DNA of 49,364 bases from Acidobacteriaceae bacterium (lineage in GTDB: Bacteria > Acidobacteriota > Terriglobia > Terriglobales > Acidobacteriaceae): the NCBI GenBank assembly GCA_030041305.1, contig JASHOC010000179.1, positions 1-49,364 on the forward strand. The letters run 5' to 3'. A program made the position numbers and the translations under genes. Under the pieces are notes generated by a model. It had not been told where the DNA came from, searched no databases, and saw nothing but the letters and a program-made list of their open reading frames with translations. This document shows positions 17,097 through 25,675 of this stretch, in pieces. Position 1 is the first letter of the stretch; the number at the start of each line of letters is the position of its first letter.

Positions 17097-20000
17097 ATGG
17101 GCGTGCGAATTGGCGGGTTTTTGTTGCTTTTTCCAATTGCAGCGGGAGCTGCGATTGCGGGGGTGGTATCGCATTTCAACGCAGAGGCCGTGCAGTTGAA
17201 CAATCGCGGCGTAGCGCTTATGGGCCAGCAGTTTACCGAACGCGCGTTGCAGGCTTTTACCGAAGCGTTGGCGACGGATCCAAAGCTGGCCCAGGCGGCC
17301 ATCAACGAAGGCATCGCGTTGCTCACGCTGCAGAAGCTGAACGACGCGAAACAGAAGCTTCGCGAGGCCATCGCCCTGAATCCGGCCAGCGCTCAGGCCT
17401 GGTATAACCTGGGCCTGGCGCAGCGTGCGGGCAACGAAGTGGAGTCGGCCCTAGCCAGTTTTCAACATGCGGCATCGATCGATCCCGAGGATGCGGACTC
17501 GCTCTATTTCGAAGGCGTCTGTTACGAGGAAATGCGGCAGTTCGATAAGGCGATTGGCATCTTTGAGAAGGTGCTCGAGATCGATCCCCTGCATGCGTCG
17601 GCCGAGTTCGGTCTGGCGCGGTCTTTGCAACGCATGGGCCGCACGCCAGAGGCACGAGAACATTTCAAACGCTTCCAGCATTTGACCGGCGCCAAGATCG
17701 GCGCGCCGATCGGGTTGTCCTATGGAGAGCAGGGACACTACTCGACGGTGACGGCGATCGAAGAGCCGGAAACCATCCAGGAGAAGATGATTCCGGTACG
17801 GCTGCTGGCGGAGCCGATGGTTGCTGCCAGCGCCGGACCGGATTTCACCACCACGGGCGGAGCATGCATGATGGACGCGACCGGCTCGGGGCGGATGGAC
17901 CTCATCCTGATGCAGTCCGGGGCGCAAGCCATTGGTGTCTTGCACCGGGGCGACTATGGGGGCTATGAAGAGCTGGATGCGGAGGCTATGGGGCTGAAGG
18001 CCGCAGGCCACGCTGTCGCCTGCGCGGCGGGTGATTACGATGGCGACGGGCTAGACGACCTGGCGGTGGCATTGGAGAACGCCGTATTGTTGTTCCGCAA
18101 CCTTGGACACGGCAAGTTCAAGGACGTGACCGCGGAGGCAGGCCTCGAGCCTCGCAACCGGCCTTCGGGTATTACGTTTGTGGACTATGACCACGACGGC
18201 GATTTGGATCTGCTGCTCACGGGCGCCCCGCTAACGGCTGGCGGCGAGTCCAACGTGCTGTGGCGCAATAACGGAAACGGAACATTTACCGAGCAGACCG
18301 CGGAAACTGGATTGGGTGGAAGTGGAAGGACGGCGGCGGCGATTCTCACCGACTTTAACAACGATCGCGCTGTCGATCTGGCGGTGACCGGGGATGGCGC
18401 CGCACCAGTGCTTTACGTCAATCCACGCGAGGGCAAATACCCCACGCAGCCCCTCTATGCGGACCAAGAGATGCCGCCGACAACGGGAATCGCAGTGCTC
18501 GACTACAACAAGGACGGCTGGATGGATATCGCCGTCACCCATGTCGGCCCTCCCGGGGTAAGCGTGTGGCGCAATGTCGCGGGTGCGGACCGAGTAGGTC
18601 GGCGCTTTGAGCGCGTTTCACTTCCTTTGCACGACGCGTTGCGCGGATGGGGCTTGACCCCCATTGACATTGACAACGACGGATGGATCGATTTGGCGGC
18701 CATTGTGGAAACCAAGGCCGGCCCGCAGGTGCGGGTGTTTCGCAATCGCGGCGATGGAGCATTCGAGGACGTGAGCCGCGCGCTGGGTTTGGACAAAGTG
18801 AAGCTGGACGCGCCGCGCGGGCTGATTGCCGCCGACGTGGACGGCGATGGTGCGCCGGACCTGATTGTGACGCAATTGAATGCGCCGCCGGTGCTACTGC
18901 GCAATGTGGGCGCGAATAAGAACCACTTTGTGCGCCTCGATTTGACGGGCTTTGCGGACAATAAGACCGCATTGGGCGTGAAGGTGGAGGTGTTTGCGAA
19001 CGGACTTTGGCAAAAATGGGAGCTGCCCGGCGCTTCGGGTTATCAGACGCAGGCGCCGCCGCAGATTCTCGTCGGACTGGGCAAGGCGGAGGGCATCGAC
19101 CTGCTGCGCATTTTATGGCCGACTGGTGTGCTGCAGGACGAAATCGATCTGCCCCACACACAAACGATTGCGATGAAGGAAGTGGACCGGCGCGGCAGCT
19201 CGTGCCCGGTGCTGTTTGTGTGGAACGGGCGTGAGTACAAGTTTGTCACCGATGCGATTGGCGCCGCCGTGGTGGGGCACTGGTTCACGCCCACCCGGCG
19301 CAATACGCCTCGACCCAGCGAGTGGATCAGGATCGATGGCGCGGACGTGGTTCCGGTGAGCGGCAAAGTAAGCGTGCGTTTCATGGAGCCGATGGAAGAG
19401 GTCAACTACATCGATCAGTTGCGGCTGGTCGCAGTCGATCATCCCGCCGACGTGGACGTGAATCCAGACGAGCGATTCCTTGACGATCCACCGTTTGCTT
19501 CGGGCCGCGTGGTGGCGAGCGTAGGCGTGCGGCCGCCCGTGGACGCCTGGGACGGCCTGGGACGCGATGTGCTCGACAAACTGAGCCGGCGCGATCACCA
19601 GTTCGCGAGTGGATTCACGCCGCTTCCGTATGACGGCTTCGCCAATTTGCACGCGTTGACGCTGGACCTGGGCGCCATTGCGCCGGGCTCACCGCTGCGT
19701 CTGCTGATGACGGGTTATGTGAATTACTTCAGCGCGACTTCGCTCTATGCTGCGTGGCAGGCGGGAGTGAAGCCGATTGCGCCTTACGTCGAGGCGCAGC
19801 TTCCCAGCGGCGCATGGAAGCGAATTACGGGTGAGGCGGGATTCCCGGCGGGCCTGGAGCGCACTATAGTTGTTGACCTGACCGGCAAACTGCCTGCAGG
19901 CGCGCGGCGGGTCCGGGTGATGACGAATCTGCGAGTCTATTGGGACCAAGTGCTGATCGATAACCAAGCGCAGGGCGAGTCGCGCGTTACGGAACTGCCG

Positions 20001-20531
20001 CTGGCGCTCGCCACCGAGCATTTTCGCGGCTATCCGAAAGAGATTGATGGCGCCAGCCCCGGCGATCTGGATTACGACTACAATCGCGTGAGCCAGACCG
20101 GCCCATTCCAGCGCGAGCGCGGCAATTACACACACTTTGGCGACGTAACCCCCCTATTAAAGGGCATCGACGACCGCTACGCCATCTTCGGCAGCGGTGA
20201 GGAGATTGCGGCGGAATTCGATACAGCGAAGGCGCCGGCGCTGCCGGCGCATTGGAAACGCGATTACTTCTTCTACGCCAACGGATGGGTGAAGGACATG
20301 GACTGGTGGGATGCTTCGCCGTTTACCGTGGCGCAGCTTCCGTTCCACAAGATGACTGCTTATCCGTATCCGGCAAGCGCGAGTTTCCCGGCGAGCGATG
20401 CAGCGCTTGCCTATCGCCTGCAGTGGAATGATCGCTTCGATCCAGGCGATCCAGTAGGGTTGCACCGATTCAACTATCGATGGCTTCCTTCCACCCCGCG
20501 GGATGATCGCGCTTCGGGGCCGCAGCAGTGA
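17097..20531 (+). CDS. Giant TPR plus FG-GAP/UnbV (CRTAC1-type) secreted protein
   Basis: About 1144 residues. A signal/anchor helix (GGFLLLFPIAAGAAIAGVV) is followed by roughly four TPR units (NNRGVALMGQQFTERALQAF onward, to residue 180), then FG-GAP/VCBS blades with calcium-type loops (DYDGDGLDDL, DYDHDGDLDLL, DFNNDRAVDL, DYNKDGWMDI, DIDNDGWIDL, DVDGDGAPDLI), a UnbV/ASPIC domain (VRLDLTGFADNKTALGVKVE to GLGKAEGIDLLRILWPTG) and a roughly 420-residue C-terminal part I do not recognise, rich in Trp/Tyr/Asp. Proteins of this type are exported and probably bind sugar or protein ligands. An ATG at 16986 would add 37 residues before the signal helix and is less likely. No operon partner is clear. 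Confidence 0.75.
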   Translation: MGVRIGGFLLLFPIAAGAAIAGVVSHFNAEAVQLNNRGVALMGQQFTERALQAFTEALATDPKLAQAAINEGIALLTLQKLNDAKQKLREAIALNPASAQAWYNLGLAQRAGNEVESALASFQHAASIDPEDADSLYFEGVCYEEMRQFDKAIGIFEKVLEIDPLHASAEFGLARSLQRMGRTPEAREHFKRFQHLTGAKIGAPIGLSYGEQGHYSTVTAIEEPETIQEKMIPVRLLAEPMVAASAGPDFTTTGGACMMDATGSGRMDLILMQSGAQAIGVLHRGDYGGYEELDAEAMGLKAAGHAVACAAGDYDGDGLDDLAVALENAVLLFRNLGHGKFKDVTAEAGLEPRNRPSGITFVDYDHDGDLDLLLTGAPLTAGGESNVLWRNNGNGTFTEQTAETGLGGSGRTAAAILTDFNNDRAVDLAVTGDGAAPVLYVNPREGKYPTQPLYADQEMPPTTGIAVLDYNKDGWMDIAVTHVGPPGVSVWRNVAGADRVGRRFERVSLPLHDALRGWGLTPIDIDNDGWIDLAAIVETKAGPQVRVFRNRGDGAFEDVSRALGLDKVKLDAPRGLIAADVDGDGAPDLIVTQLNAPPVLLRNVGANKNHFVRLDLTGFADNKTALGVKVEVFANGLWQKWELPGASGYQTQAPPQILVGLGKAEGIDLLRILWPTGVLQDEIDLPHTQTIAMKEVDRRGSSCPVLFVWNGREYKFVTDAIGAAVVGHWFTPTRRNTPRPSEWIRIDGADVVPVSGKVSVRFMEPMEEVNYIDQLRLVAVDHPADVDVNPDERFLDDPPFASGRVVASVGVRPPVDAWDGLGRDVLDKLSRRDHQFASGFTPLPYDGFANLHALTLDLGAIAPGSPLRLLMTGYVNYFSATSLYAAWQAGVKPIAPYVEAQLPSGAWKRITGEAGFPAGLERTIVVDLTGKLPAGARRVRVMTNLRVYWDQVLIDNQAQGESRVTELPLALATEHFRGYPKEIDGASPGDLDYDYNRVSQTGPFQRERGNYTHFGDVTPLLKGIDDRYAIFGSGEEIAAEFDTAKAPALPAHWKRDYFFYANGWVKDMDWWDASPFTVAQLPFHKMTAYPYPASASFPASDAALAYRLQWNDRFDPGDPVGLHRFNYRWLPSTPRDDRASGPQQ

Positions 20532-20651
20532 ACTGCGGGAATTGGAGGTTCGCGACGGCGCGGGAAACTGCGGTTTGAGCCTGGTGAGGATGGATTGCAG
20601 CGATGGCTTAGCGCTATACTTCATCGCAATTCCAGAACAGGGAGAACAGTG

Positions 20652-21170
20652 ATGACTAAACGGGGGATTGTGAGTGCCGCAACCAGCGGTGTGCTGGCGG
20701 TGGCGATGGCGTTGGGGCCGGCGGCGCCAGCGCAGGGGAACATGACGATTCTGAAGCCGACGGCGATGGAAAAGTTGATGCCGGCAACGGTCTTTTATCG
20801 CGGGCTGTCGGCGACGACGCAATTGCGCAACTCCGGCGGGGTGAAATTCAGCGACGGATACTACGTTCTGGCGAGCCTTGTGGACACCTCGGGTTACTCA
20901 GCGGCGACCGCGGCGAAATATCAGGCCTATTTCATTACCGAGGTTCCGATTCAGGTGGGGGGCATGAAACTGGGCGCCGGGGCGTATGGGGTTGGTTTCA
21001 CTGCGGGCGACAAGTTCGTGGTGACCGATGTAGGCGCCCACGACGTGCTCACGGTCCAGTCGGCCACCGACAGCAACCTGAAGCGCCCTATGCCTCTGCA
21101 GGTGCTGGCTGACTCGGATGGAAAGTTCCGGCTGTATGAGGGACGTAGGTATGTGGTGCTGAGCCGGTAG
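20652..21170 (+). CDS. Small secreted protein of unknown function
   Basis: A 172-residue protein with a signal peptide (RGIVSAATSGVLAVAMALGPAAPAQG) and a mature beta-rich domain of alternating Gly and aromatic residues, with VFYRGLSATTQLRNSGG, SDGYYVLASLVDTSGYS and a C-terminal GRRYVVLSR. No catalytic motif was recognised. The ATG at 20652 lies behind GGGAGAAC, which fixes the start; an in-frame ATG at 20595 is inside the leader and lacks a signal sequence. A TATACT box near 20611 may be the -10. It sits between the CRTAC1-type gene and the amidase on the same strand but is probably transcribed by itself. Confidence 0.6.
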   Translation: MTKRGIVSAATSGVLAVAMALGPAAPAQGNMTILKPTAMEKLMPATVFYRGLSATTQLRNSGGVKFSDGYYVLASLVDTSGYSAATAAKYQAYFITEVPIQVGGMKLGAGAYGVGFTAGDKFVVTDVGAHDVLTVQSATDSNLKRPMPLQVLADSDGKFRLYEGRRYVVLSR

Positions 21171-21285
21171 AACCAGGTGCGCGCGGAGATGAGTTTAGTG
21201 GACATGCGTTTGTCGGCCCAGGCTGCCGCTTTGCGTCCGAGCCCCCGGCGCGATGCTTTGCAGGAGCGGATCTGGAGCCGGGGTT

Positions 21286-22707
21286 ATGAATGAGGCCGGC
21301 TCCAGCATTGTGCTGCTTCCAGCGGTGCGTCAGCTTCAGCTGCTGCGGGACCGGCAGGTATCCATCGCCGAGTTGGCCGAGGCGCACATCGCGCAGATCG
21401 AGCGGCTGAATCCGGCATTGAATGCGTTCGCGGATTTCGATGCGGAGCGCGTGCGCGGAGAAGCACGGCGGCTGGATACGGCTGGGGAAGCGCGAGGACC
21501 GCTGCACGGACTGCCTGTTACGGTCAAATCTTCCATCGCCACCGCCGGCTTTCGCTGCGAGATCGGCAGCCTGCTGAACCGAGGCGACGCGCCCCGCGAG
21601 GACGCGGTGGTGGTGGGGCGGCTGCGGGCGGCCGGGGCGCTGATTCTGGGCACGACCAACTGCCCGGAGTTCCTAATGGCCTATGAAACGGCGAATTTGC
21701 TGCATGGGCGAACGCGCAACCCCTGGGACCTGGAGCGCACACCGGGAGGATCGAGCGGCGGCGAGTCGGCGGCCATCGCGGCGGGAATGTCGGCGGCGGG
21801 GATGGGCTCGGACAGCGGCGGCTCCGTGCGCGTGCCGGCGCATTTCACGGGCATCTGCTCGCTGAAGCCCACGCCGGGGCGCATTCCGGCCCAGGGCCAT
21901 TTGCCGCCATGCATCGGACCGTTTTCGATTCTTGGGGCCATCGGGCCGATGGCGCGCACGATCGAAGATGTGGCGCTGCTGTTTCGCACGTTGAGCGGGC
22001 AAGACGCGGACGATCCCTTCAGCGCTCCCGTGACCTTGCGCGAGCCCGGTCCCGACGAACTGCGCAGCCAGTCGATTGGCTATTTCGAAGACGATGGGCT
22101 GATTCCGGTGACGCGCGAGACGCGGGCGGCGGTGCGGGACGCCGCGGCGGCATTGCGCGATGCAGGCTATCGCGTGGAGCCGTTTCGGCCGGACACGCTG
22201 GAGTTGCTACGCAAGCTTTGGTGGACGTTTTTTGTGCAGTGCGGGGCCATGTTCTATGAGCCTGCGATCCGGGGCAAGGGAGACCAATTGAGCCCCATCT
22301 TCAAAGAATTTCTGAGCATTGCGGAATCGGCGCCGCCTCTGACGGCGAGGGAGCTTCTCGACGCCTGGGCGGAGTCGGATTTGCTGCGGGCCAGGACGCT
22401 CACTGCGATGCGCGCCTATCCCGTGCTGCTTTGCCCGGTGGCCAGCGTTCCCGCGTTTCGCCATGGGGAACGGTGCTGGACCATCGAGGGCCAGACGGTG
22501 GCCTATCTCGATGCGGTGCGGCACACACAGTGGTTCAACATGCTGGCGGCGCCGGCCGCTGTGGTCCCGGTAGGCCAATTCCCAGAAGGCTTGCCCATCG
22601 GCGTGCAGATTGTCGCCAGGCCTTTCGAGGATGAGATAGCGCTGGGCGTTGCGGCGGTGGTGGACGCGGCTTTCGGCTATCGTCCGCCGGCGATGGCTAG
22701 CTCCTGA
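21286..22707 (+). CDS. Amidase-signature family enzyme
   Basis: A 473-residue amidase with the Ser-cisSer-Lys triad: Lys81 in LPVTVKSSI, the cis-Ser in GGSSGGESAAIAAG (156/157) and the nucleophile Ser180 in GSDSGGSVRVPAHFTGICSLKPT. The family hydrolyses amide bonds in acylamides, carbamates, nicotinamide or Gln-tRNA precursors; GatA is less likely because no gatB or gatC is adjacent and the C-terminal half differs from the GatA pattern. The ATG at 21286 is preferred to one at 21253 because the family's first helix begins just after it. It overlaps no neighbour. Confidence 0.8.
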   Translation: MNEAGSSIVLLPAVRQLQLLRDRQVSIAELAEAHIAQIERLNPALNAFADFDAERVRGEARRLDTAGEARGPLHGLPVTVKSSIATAGFRCEIGSLLNRGDAPREDAVVVGRLRAAGALILGTTNCPEFLMAYETANLLHGRTRNPWDLERTPGGSSGGESAAIAAGMSAAGMGSDSGGSVRVPAHFTGICSLKPTPGRIPAQGHLPPCIGPFSILGAIGPMARTIEDVALLFRTLSGQDADDPFSAPVTLREPGPDELRSQSIGYFEDDGLIPVTRETRAAVRDAAAALRDAGYRVEPFRPDTLELLRKLWWTFFVQCGAMFYEPAIRGKGDQLSPIFKEFLSIAESAPPLTARELLDAWAESDLLRARTLTAMRAYPVLLCPVASVPAFRHGERCWTIEGQTVAYLDAVRHTQWFNMLAAPAAVVPVGQFPEGLPIGVQIVARPFEDEIALGVAAVVDAAFGYRPPAMASS

Positions 22708-23354
22708 CTCGTTTCTCTGCGCTTTCCGGCATTGGTCTATACCATTGCTTGGGTTACGCAAATCGCCTGTGGAGCGGTGCGTGCTGTGCGGCCCCCTCCC
22801 ACCCCCTCCCCCCATTCTGTGAGCAAATATCCTACTTTGAGAGACTTGCGACGGGCGAACCGCCGTAAATATATGGATTCAGGTCAGTTATCCGCAGATT
22901 AAAGAGAGCAAAGGGGTTACAGTCGTTGGAGTTGTCAATTTGTCAGTTGTCAAGTTGTCAGTTCTGAGTTCGAAGTTCTCAGTGATCAGGGGTCAGAAGC
23001 AGGTTTTGAGGTTTCAGGGGCAGAAAAACGTTTCCCGATTTCCGGCAAGCCCGACCCGGATTTCCGGCTTGGATACTCTTATTCATTCTGCCAAAAATGC
23101 CCGAAATACCCGGAAAATTGGCGATTCTTTTCAAACCCCTGATTCTGCGAGAGAAGCTGGGGAAGGCCCGAAACTGAGACTTGACAAGCATTGGGGTGAA
23201 CGCACCGGCTCAATGAAGTTCAGTGAAGAGGATCTACGCGGGCGCCGGCAGATTGTGATGGGCAACACACGACCTCGCATCCTCCACCGTTCGATGGAGG
23301 CATGTAGGATTCGATCGCGGTACTCTGGCGCTTCCCCGGATTGGAGCGCGCACT
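22708..23354. repeat. Non-coding region with TTGTCAGTTGTC-type repeats
   Basis: This is a 647-nt gap without a credible gene. It starts with a pyrimidine-rich run (about 22792-22816), then carries a degenerate string of units such as GTTGTCAATTTGTCAGTTGTC and GTTCTCAGTGATCAG (22931-22990), and then GC-poorer sequence to about 23200. Similar CAGCTTTCAGCTTTCA-like strings occur at about 7575 and 13515. They look like dispersed low-complexity relics. A TTGACA at about 23182 may belong to the promoter of the seven-gene cluster that follows, but no good -10 is visible. Confidence 0.4.
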
Positions 23355-24236
23355 GTGCGCGAAAGCTGGCAAGAACGCTTTGCCGGGACTCCCGCTGTCC
23401 TAAAGAGCGAGAAGCGGCGCAAGACCGTTGTACCGGTGCTGGACTTCGAGATTGGCGGGAATGAGTTTGTCACCATGGCCGGGCCGTGCTCGGTGGAGAC
23501 CGAGTTTCAGCTCATGGCCACCGCTCTCCATGTCCGGAGGTGCGGCGCGCGCGTCCTGCGCGGAGGCGCCTTCAAGCCGCGCAGTTCTCCCTACAGTTTT
23601 CAAGGTCTTGGAATCGAAGGTCTCAAGCTGCTGGCCACAGCGAGGCAGGAGACTGGACTTGCCATCGTGACCGAGGTGATGTCGGAATGCGACGTCCCCC
23701 TGGTTGCCGAGTACGCCGACATCCTGCAAATTGGCTCGCGCAGCATGGAGAACTATTCGCTTTTGGAGGCTGCGGCGCGTTCAGGACGGCCGCTGCTGCT
23801 GAAGCGCGGCATGGTGGCCACCATTGCCGATTTGCTTCAGGCCGCGGAGGTGGTTTTCGAAAACGGCAACGCTCAGGTGATCCTTTGCGAGCGTGGAATA
23901 CGCACCTTTGAAACCGCGATGCGGAACACGTTCGACGCCGCGGGCATCGCATTGCTCAAACAAATTTCGCATCTGCCCGTCATCGCCGATCCCAGCCATG
24001 CCTCCGGCTGCCGGGAGTTGGTTCCCGCGCTGGCGCGTATCGCCGTAGCCGCGGGCGCGGACGGACTGCTGGTGGAAGTGCATCCCCACCCGGACAAGGC
24101 CTGGAGCGACGGCGAACAGTCGCTGGACTTTGCAGGGTTCGACGAGATGATGGCCTCGCTCGATCCTTACCTGAAGCTGCGCGCCAACGGTCTCGACGAG
24201 CCGGCCGGTGACCGGCTGGCGGAGGCCTTTGGATGA
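23355..24236 (+). CDS. aroF: 3-deoxy-7-phosphoheptulonate synthase (DAHP synthase, type I beta)
   Basis: A 293-residue enzyme joining phosphoenolpyruvate and erythrose 4-phosphate in the first shikimate step. Conserved blocks: AGPCSVET (metal Cys), [69 protein letters not shown] and [17 protein letters not shown]. The length is about 45 residues shorter than Thermotoga AroAbeta because the N-terminal ferredoxin-like regulatory domain is absent or reduced, which would make feedback control weak. KDO8P synthase is a related fold but lacks this SRSMEN pattern. GTG at 23355 is the start. The stop overlaps the next ATG by 4 nt, which ties an amino-acid biosynthetic gene to a set of exported redox proteins. 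Confidence 0.9.
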   Translation: MRESWQERFAGTPAVLKSEKRRKTVVPVLDFEIGGNEFVTMAGPCSVETEFQLMATALHVRRCGARVLRGGAFKPRSSPYSFQGLGIEGLKLLATARQETGLAIVTEVMSECDVPLVAEYADILQIGSRSMENYSLLEAAARSGRPLLLKRGMVATIADLLQAAEVVFENGNAQVILCERGIRTFETAMRNTFDAAGIALLKQISHLPVIADPSHASGCRELVPALARIAVAAGADGLLVEVHPHPDKAWSDGEQSLDFAGFDEMMASLDPYLKLRANGLDEPAGDRLAEAFG

Positions 24237-25675
24237 GCGCCGGGGCCAGGTTGCTCGCCGTCGCCGCCGGCGCGGCGCTGCTGGCTCCGCTATGCGCGTT
24301 TATGCCGCCGGCGGCGGACAAGGTGGGAGCGGATTTTCTTGTGACCGCGGCGCCCGTTTACGCGCCGTTGGCAGAAATGCGGGGCGCAGAGCGGTTTCCG
24401 CAAGGCGCGCAACTGCTGCTGGCGCATGGCGGCAAGGCTGAACCGCTGGTGGAGGGCTTCGCGGCCACGGCGGACGCCGATGTCTCTTTCGATGGCAAGC
24501 AGGTGTTGTTCGCAGGTAAGAAAACGGCTGGCGAACCCTGGCAGGTATGGGAATTGACGCTTGCGGATCGGTCGATACGCAAAGTGATCGTTACCGAGAG
24601 CGACGCGGAGCGGCCGCTCTATTTGCCCGGCGAGCGAATGGTGTGGGCGCAACGCACGAGGCACGGATTCCAGATTGAGTCTGCGGAGGACGGCGACTTA
24701 CCGCATGAGGCATTTCTCAATCCAACCGCGGGTCCGGGCGTGCTGGCCCTCAGCTATATTCGGGCGAGCGCCTTCCCGACGGACGTTCTTGCCGACGGGC
24801 GCATTCTCTTTGAGTCCGGCTTTCCGCTTGGACAGGGTGCGACCCCAGAGCTTTATGTGATGTACGCCGATGGCTCGGGGGTAGAGGCTTACCGTTGCGA
24901 TCACGGCCGCGGCCGCTGGGGCGGCGCACAACTGGCTTCCGGCGACGTGGTGTTTACACACGGGGCGTCGCTGGCGCGCTTTACTTCGGCCCTGGCGCAG
25001 GAGGCGCCGGTGGATGCGCCCCGCGCCGAATACGCGGGCGCCGTTGCCGAAACCGCGTCGGGCGATTGGCTGTTCAGCGTGCGGCCGACTGCAGGCGCGC
25101 ATTACGCGATTGAGCTGTGGAATCCCAACGCGCCCGCTAAATCCGAATCCGCGCGGCTTGAGACGGTGCTGGCGATGAGCGGCAGGGATCTGGTGGAACC
25201 GGTATTGCTTGCTCCGCGCACCCGGCCGCGAAGATTTCCCTCGGGGTTGCACCCCTGGGATTACGCCAATTTGCTGGCTCTCGACGCGCGGGTGTCTCTC
25301 GATGGCGATTTGAACGAGACTCCGGCGTCGGTGCGGCTGGAAACACTCGACTCTGCGGGCCACGTAGTAGTGAACGGGACTGCGCCGCTTGAATCGGACG
25401 GTTCGTTCTTCGTGAAAACTCCCGCCGACCAGCCCATCCGGTTTCTACTGCTCGATCGAAAGGGCGCGGTGCTGCGCAGCGAGCGGGGGTGGTTCTGGAT
25501 TCGCAGCGGCGAGCAGCGCATCTGTGTGGGCTGCCACGCGGGACCGGCGCGGTCGCCGGAAAATCGCGTGCCCGGCGTGTTGTTGCGCTCCACCACGCCG
25601 GTCGACCTGACGGGCGGGAGCGGGTCGCTGCACGCAGCGATACAGAACCAGCCGGCGGGAGGCAACGCGCGATGA
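24233..25675 (+). CDS. Exported propeller with HZS-alpha-like domain and one CxxCH haem site
   Basis: A 480-residue protein with a signal peptide ([19 protein letters not shown]) and TolB-like propeller repeats ([43 protein letters not shown]). It closes with a domain of the pattern seen in the hydrazine synthase alpha-subunit middle region: [12 protein letters not shown], then [33 protein letters not shown], which carries a CxxCH haem-type site (Cys431, Cys434, His435). Its translation start sits in the DAHP synthase stop (ATGA) and its stop overlaps the next ATG. Function unknown; a haem-bearing electron-transfer or oxidoreductase subunit is likely. Hydrazine chemistry is not implied by one domain. 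Confidence 0.7.
   Translation: MSAGARLLAVAAGAALLAPLCAFMPPAADKVGADFLVTAAPVYAPLAEMRGAERFPQGAQLLLAHGGKAEPLVEGFAATADADVSFDGKQVLFAGKKTAGEPWQVWELTLADRSIRKVIVTESDAERPLYLPGERMVWAQRTRHGFQIESAEDGDLPHEAFLNPTAGPGVLALSYIRASAFPTDVLADGRILFESGFPLGQGATPELYVMYADGSGVEAYRCDHGRGRWGGAQLASGDVVFTHGASLARFTSALAQEAPVDAPRAEYAGAVAETASGDWLFSVRPTAGAHYAIELWNPNAPAKSESARLETVLAMSGRDLVEPVLLAPRTRPRRFPSGLHPWDYANLLALDARVSLDGDLNETPASVRLETLDSAGHVVVNGTAPLESDGSFFVKTPADQPIRFLLLDRKGAVLRSERGWFWIRSGEQRICVGCHAGPARSPENRVPGVLLRSTTPVDLTGGSGSLHAAIQNQPAGGNAR

Noticed and set aside
22940..23464. 174-codon ORF before the DAHP synthase gene
   Set aside because: It starts in repeat sequence, overlaps the DAHP synthase start and shows no domain-like composition.
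23355..24236. KDO8P synthase (kdsA) instead of DAHP synthase
   Set aside because: The blocks fit DAHP synthase type I beta better, and no KDO genes are nearby.
24233..25675. A true hydrazine synthase subunit
   Set aside because: Only the middle-domain pattern and one haem motif are present; the other subunits and anammox context are lacking.
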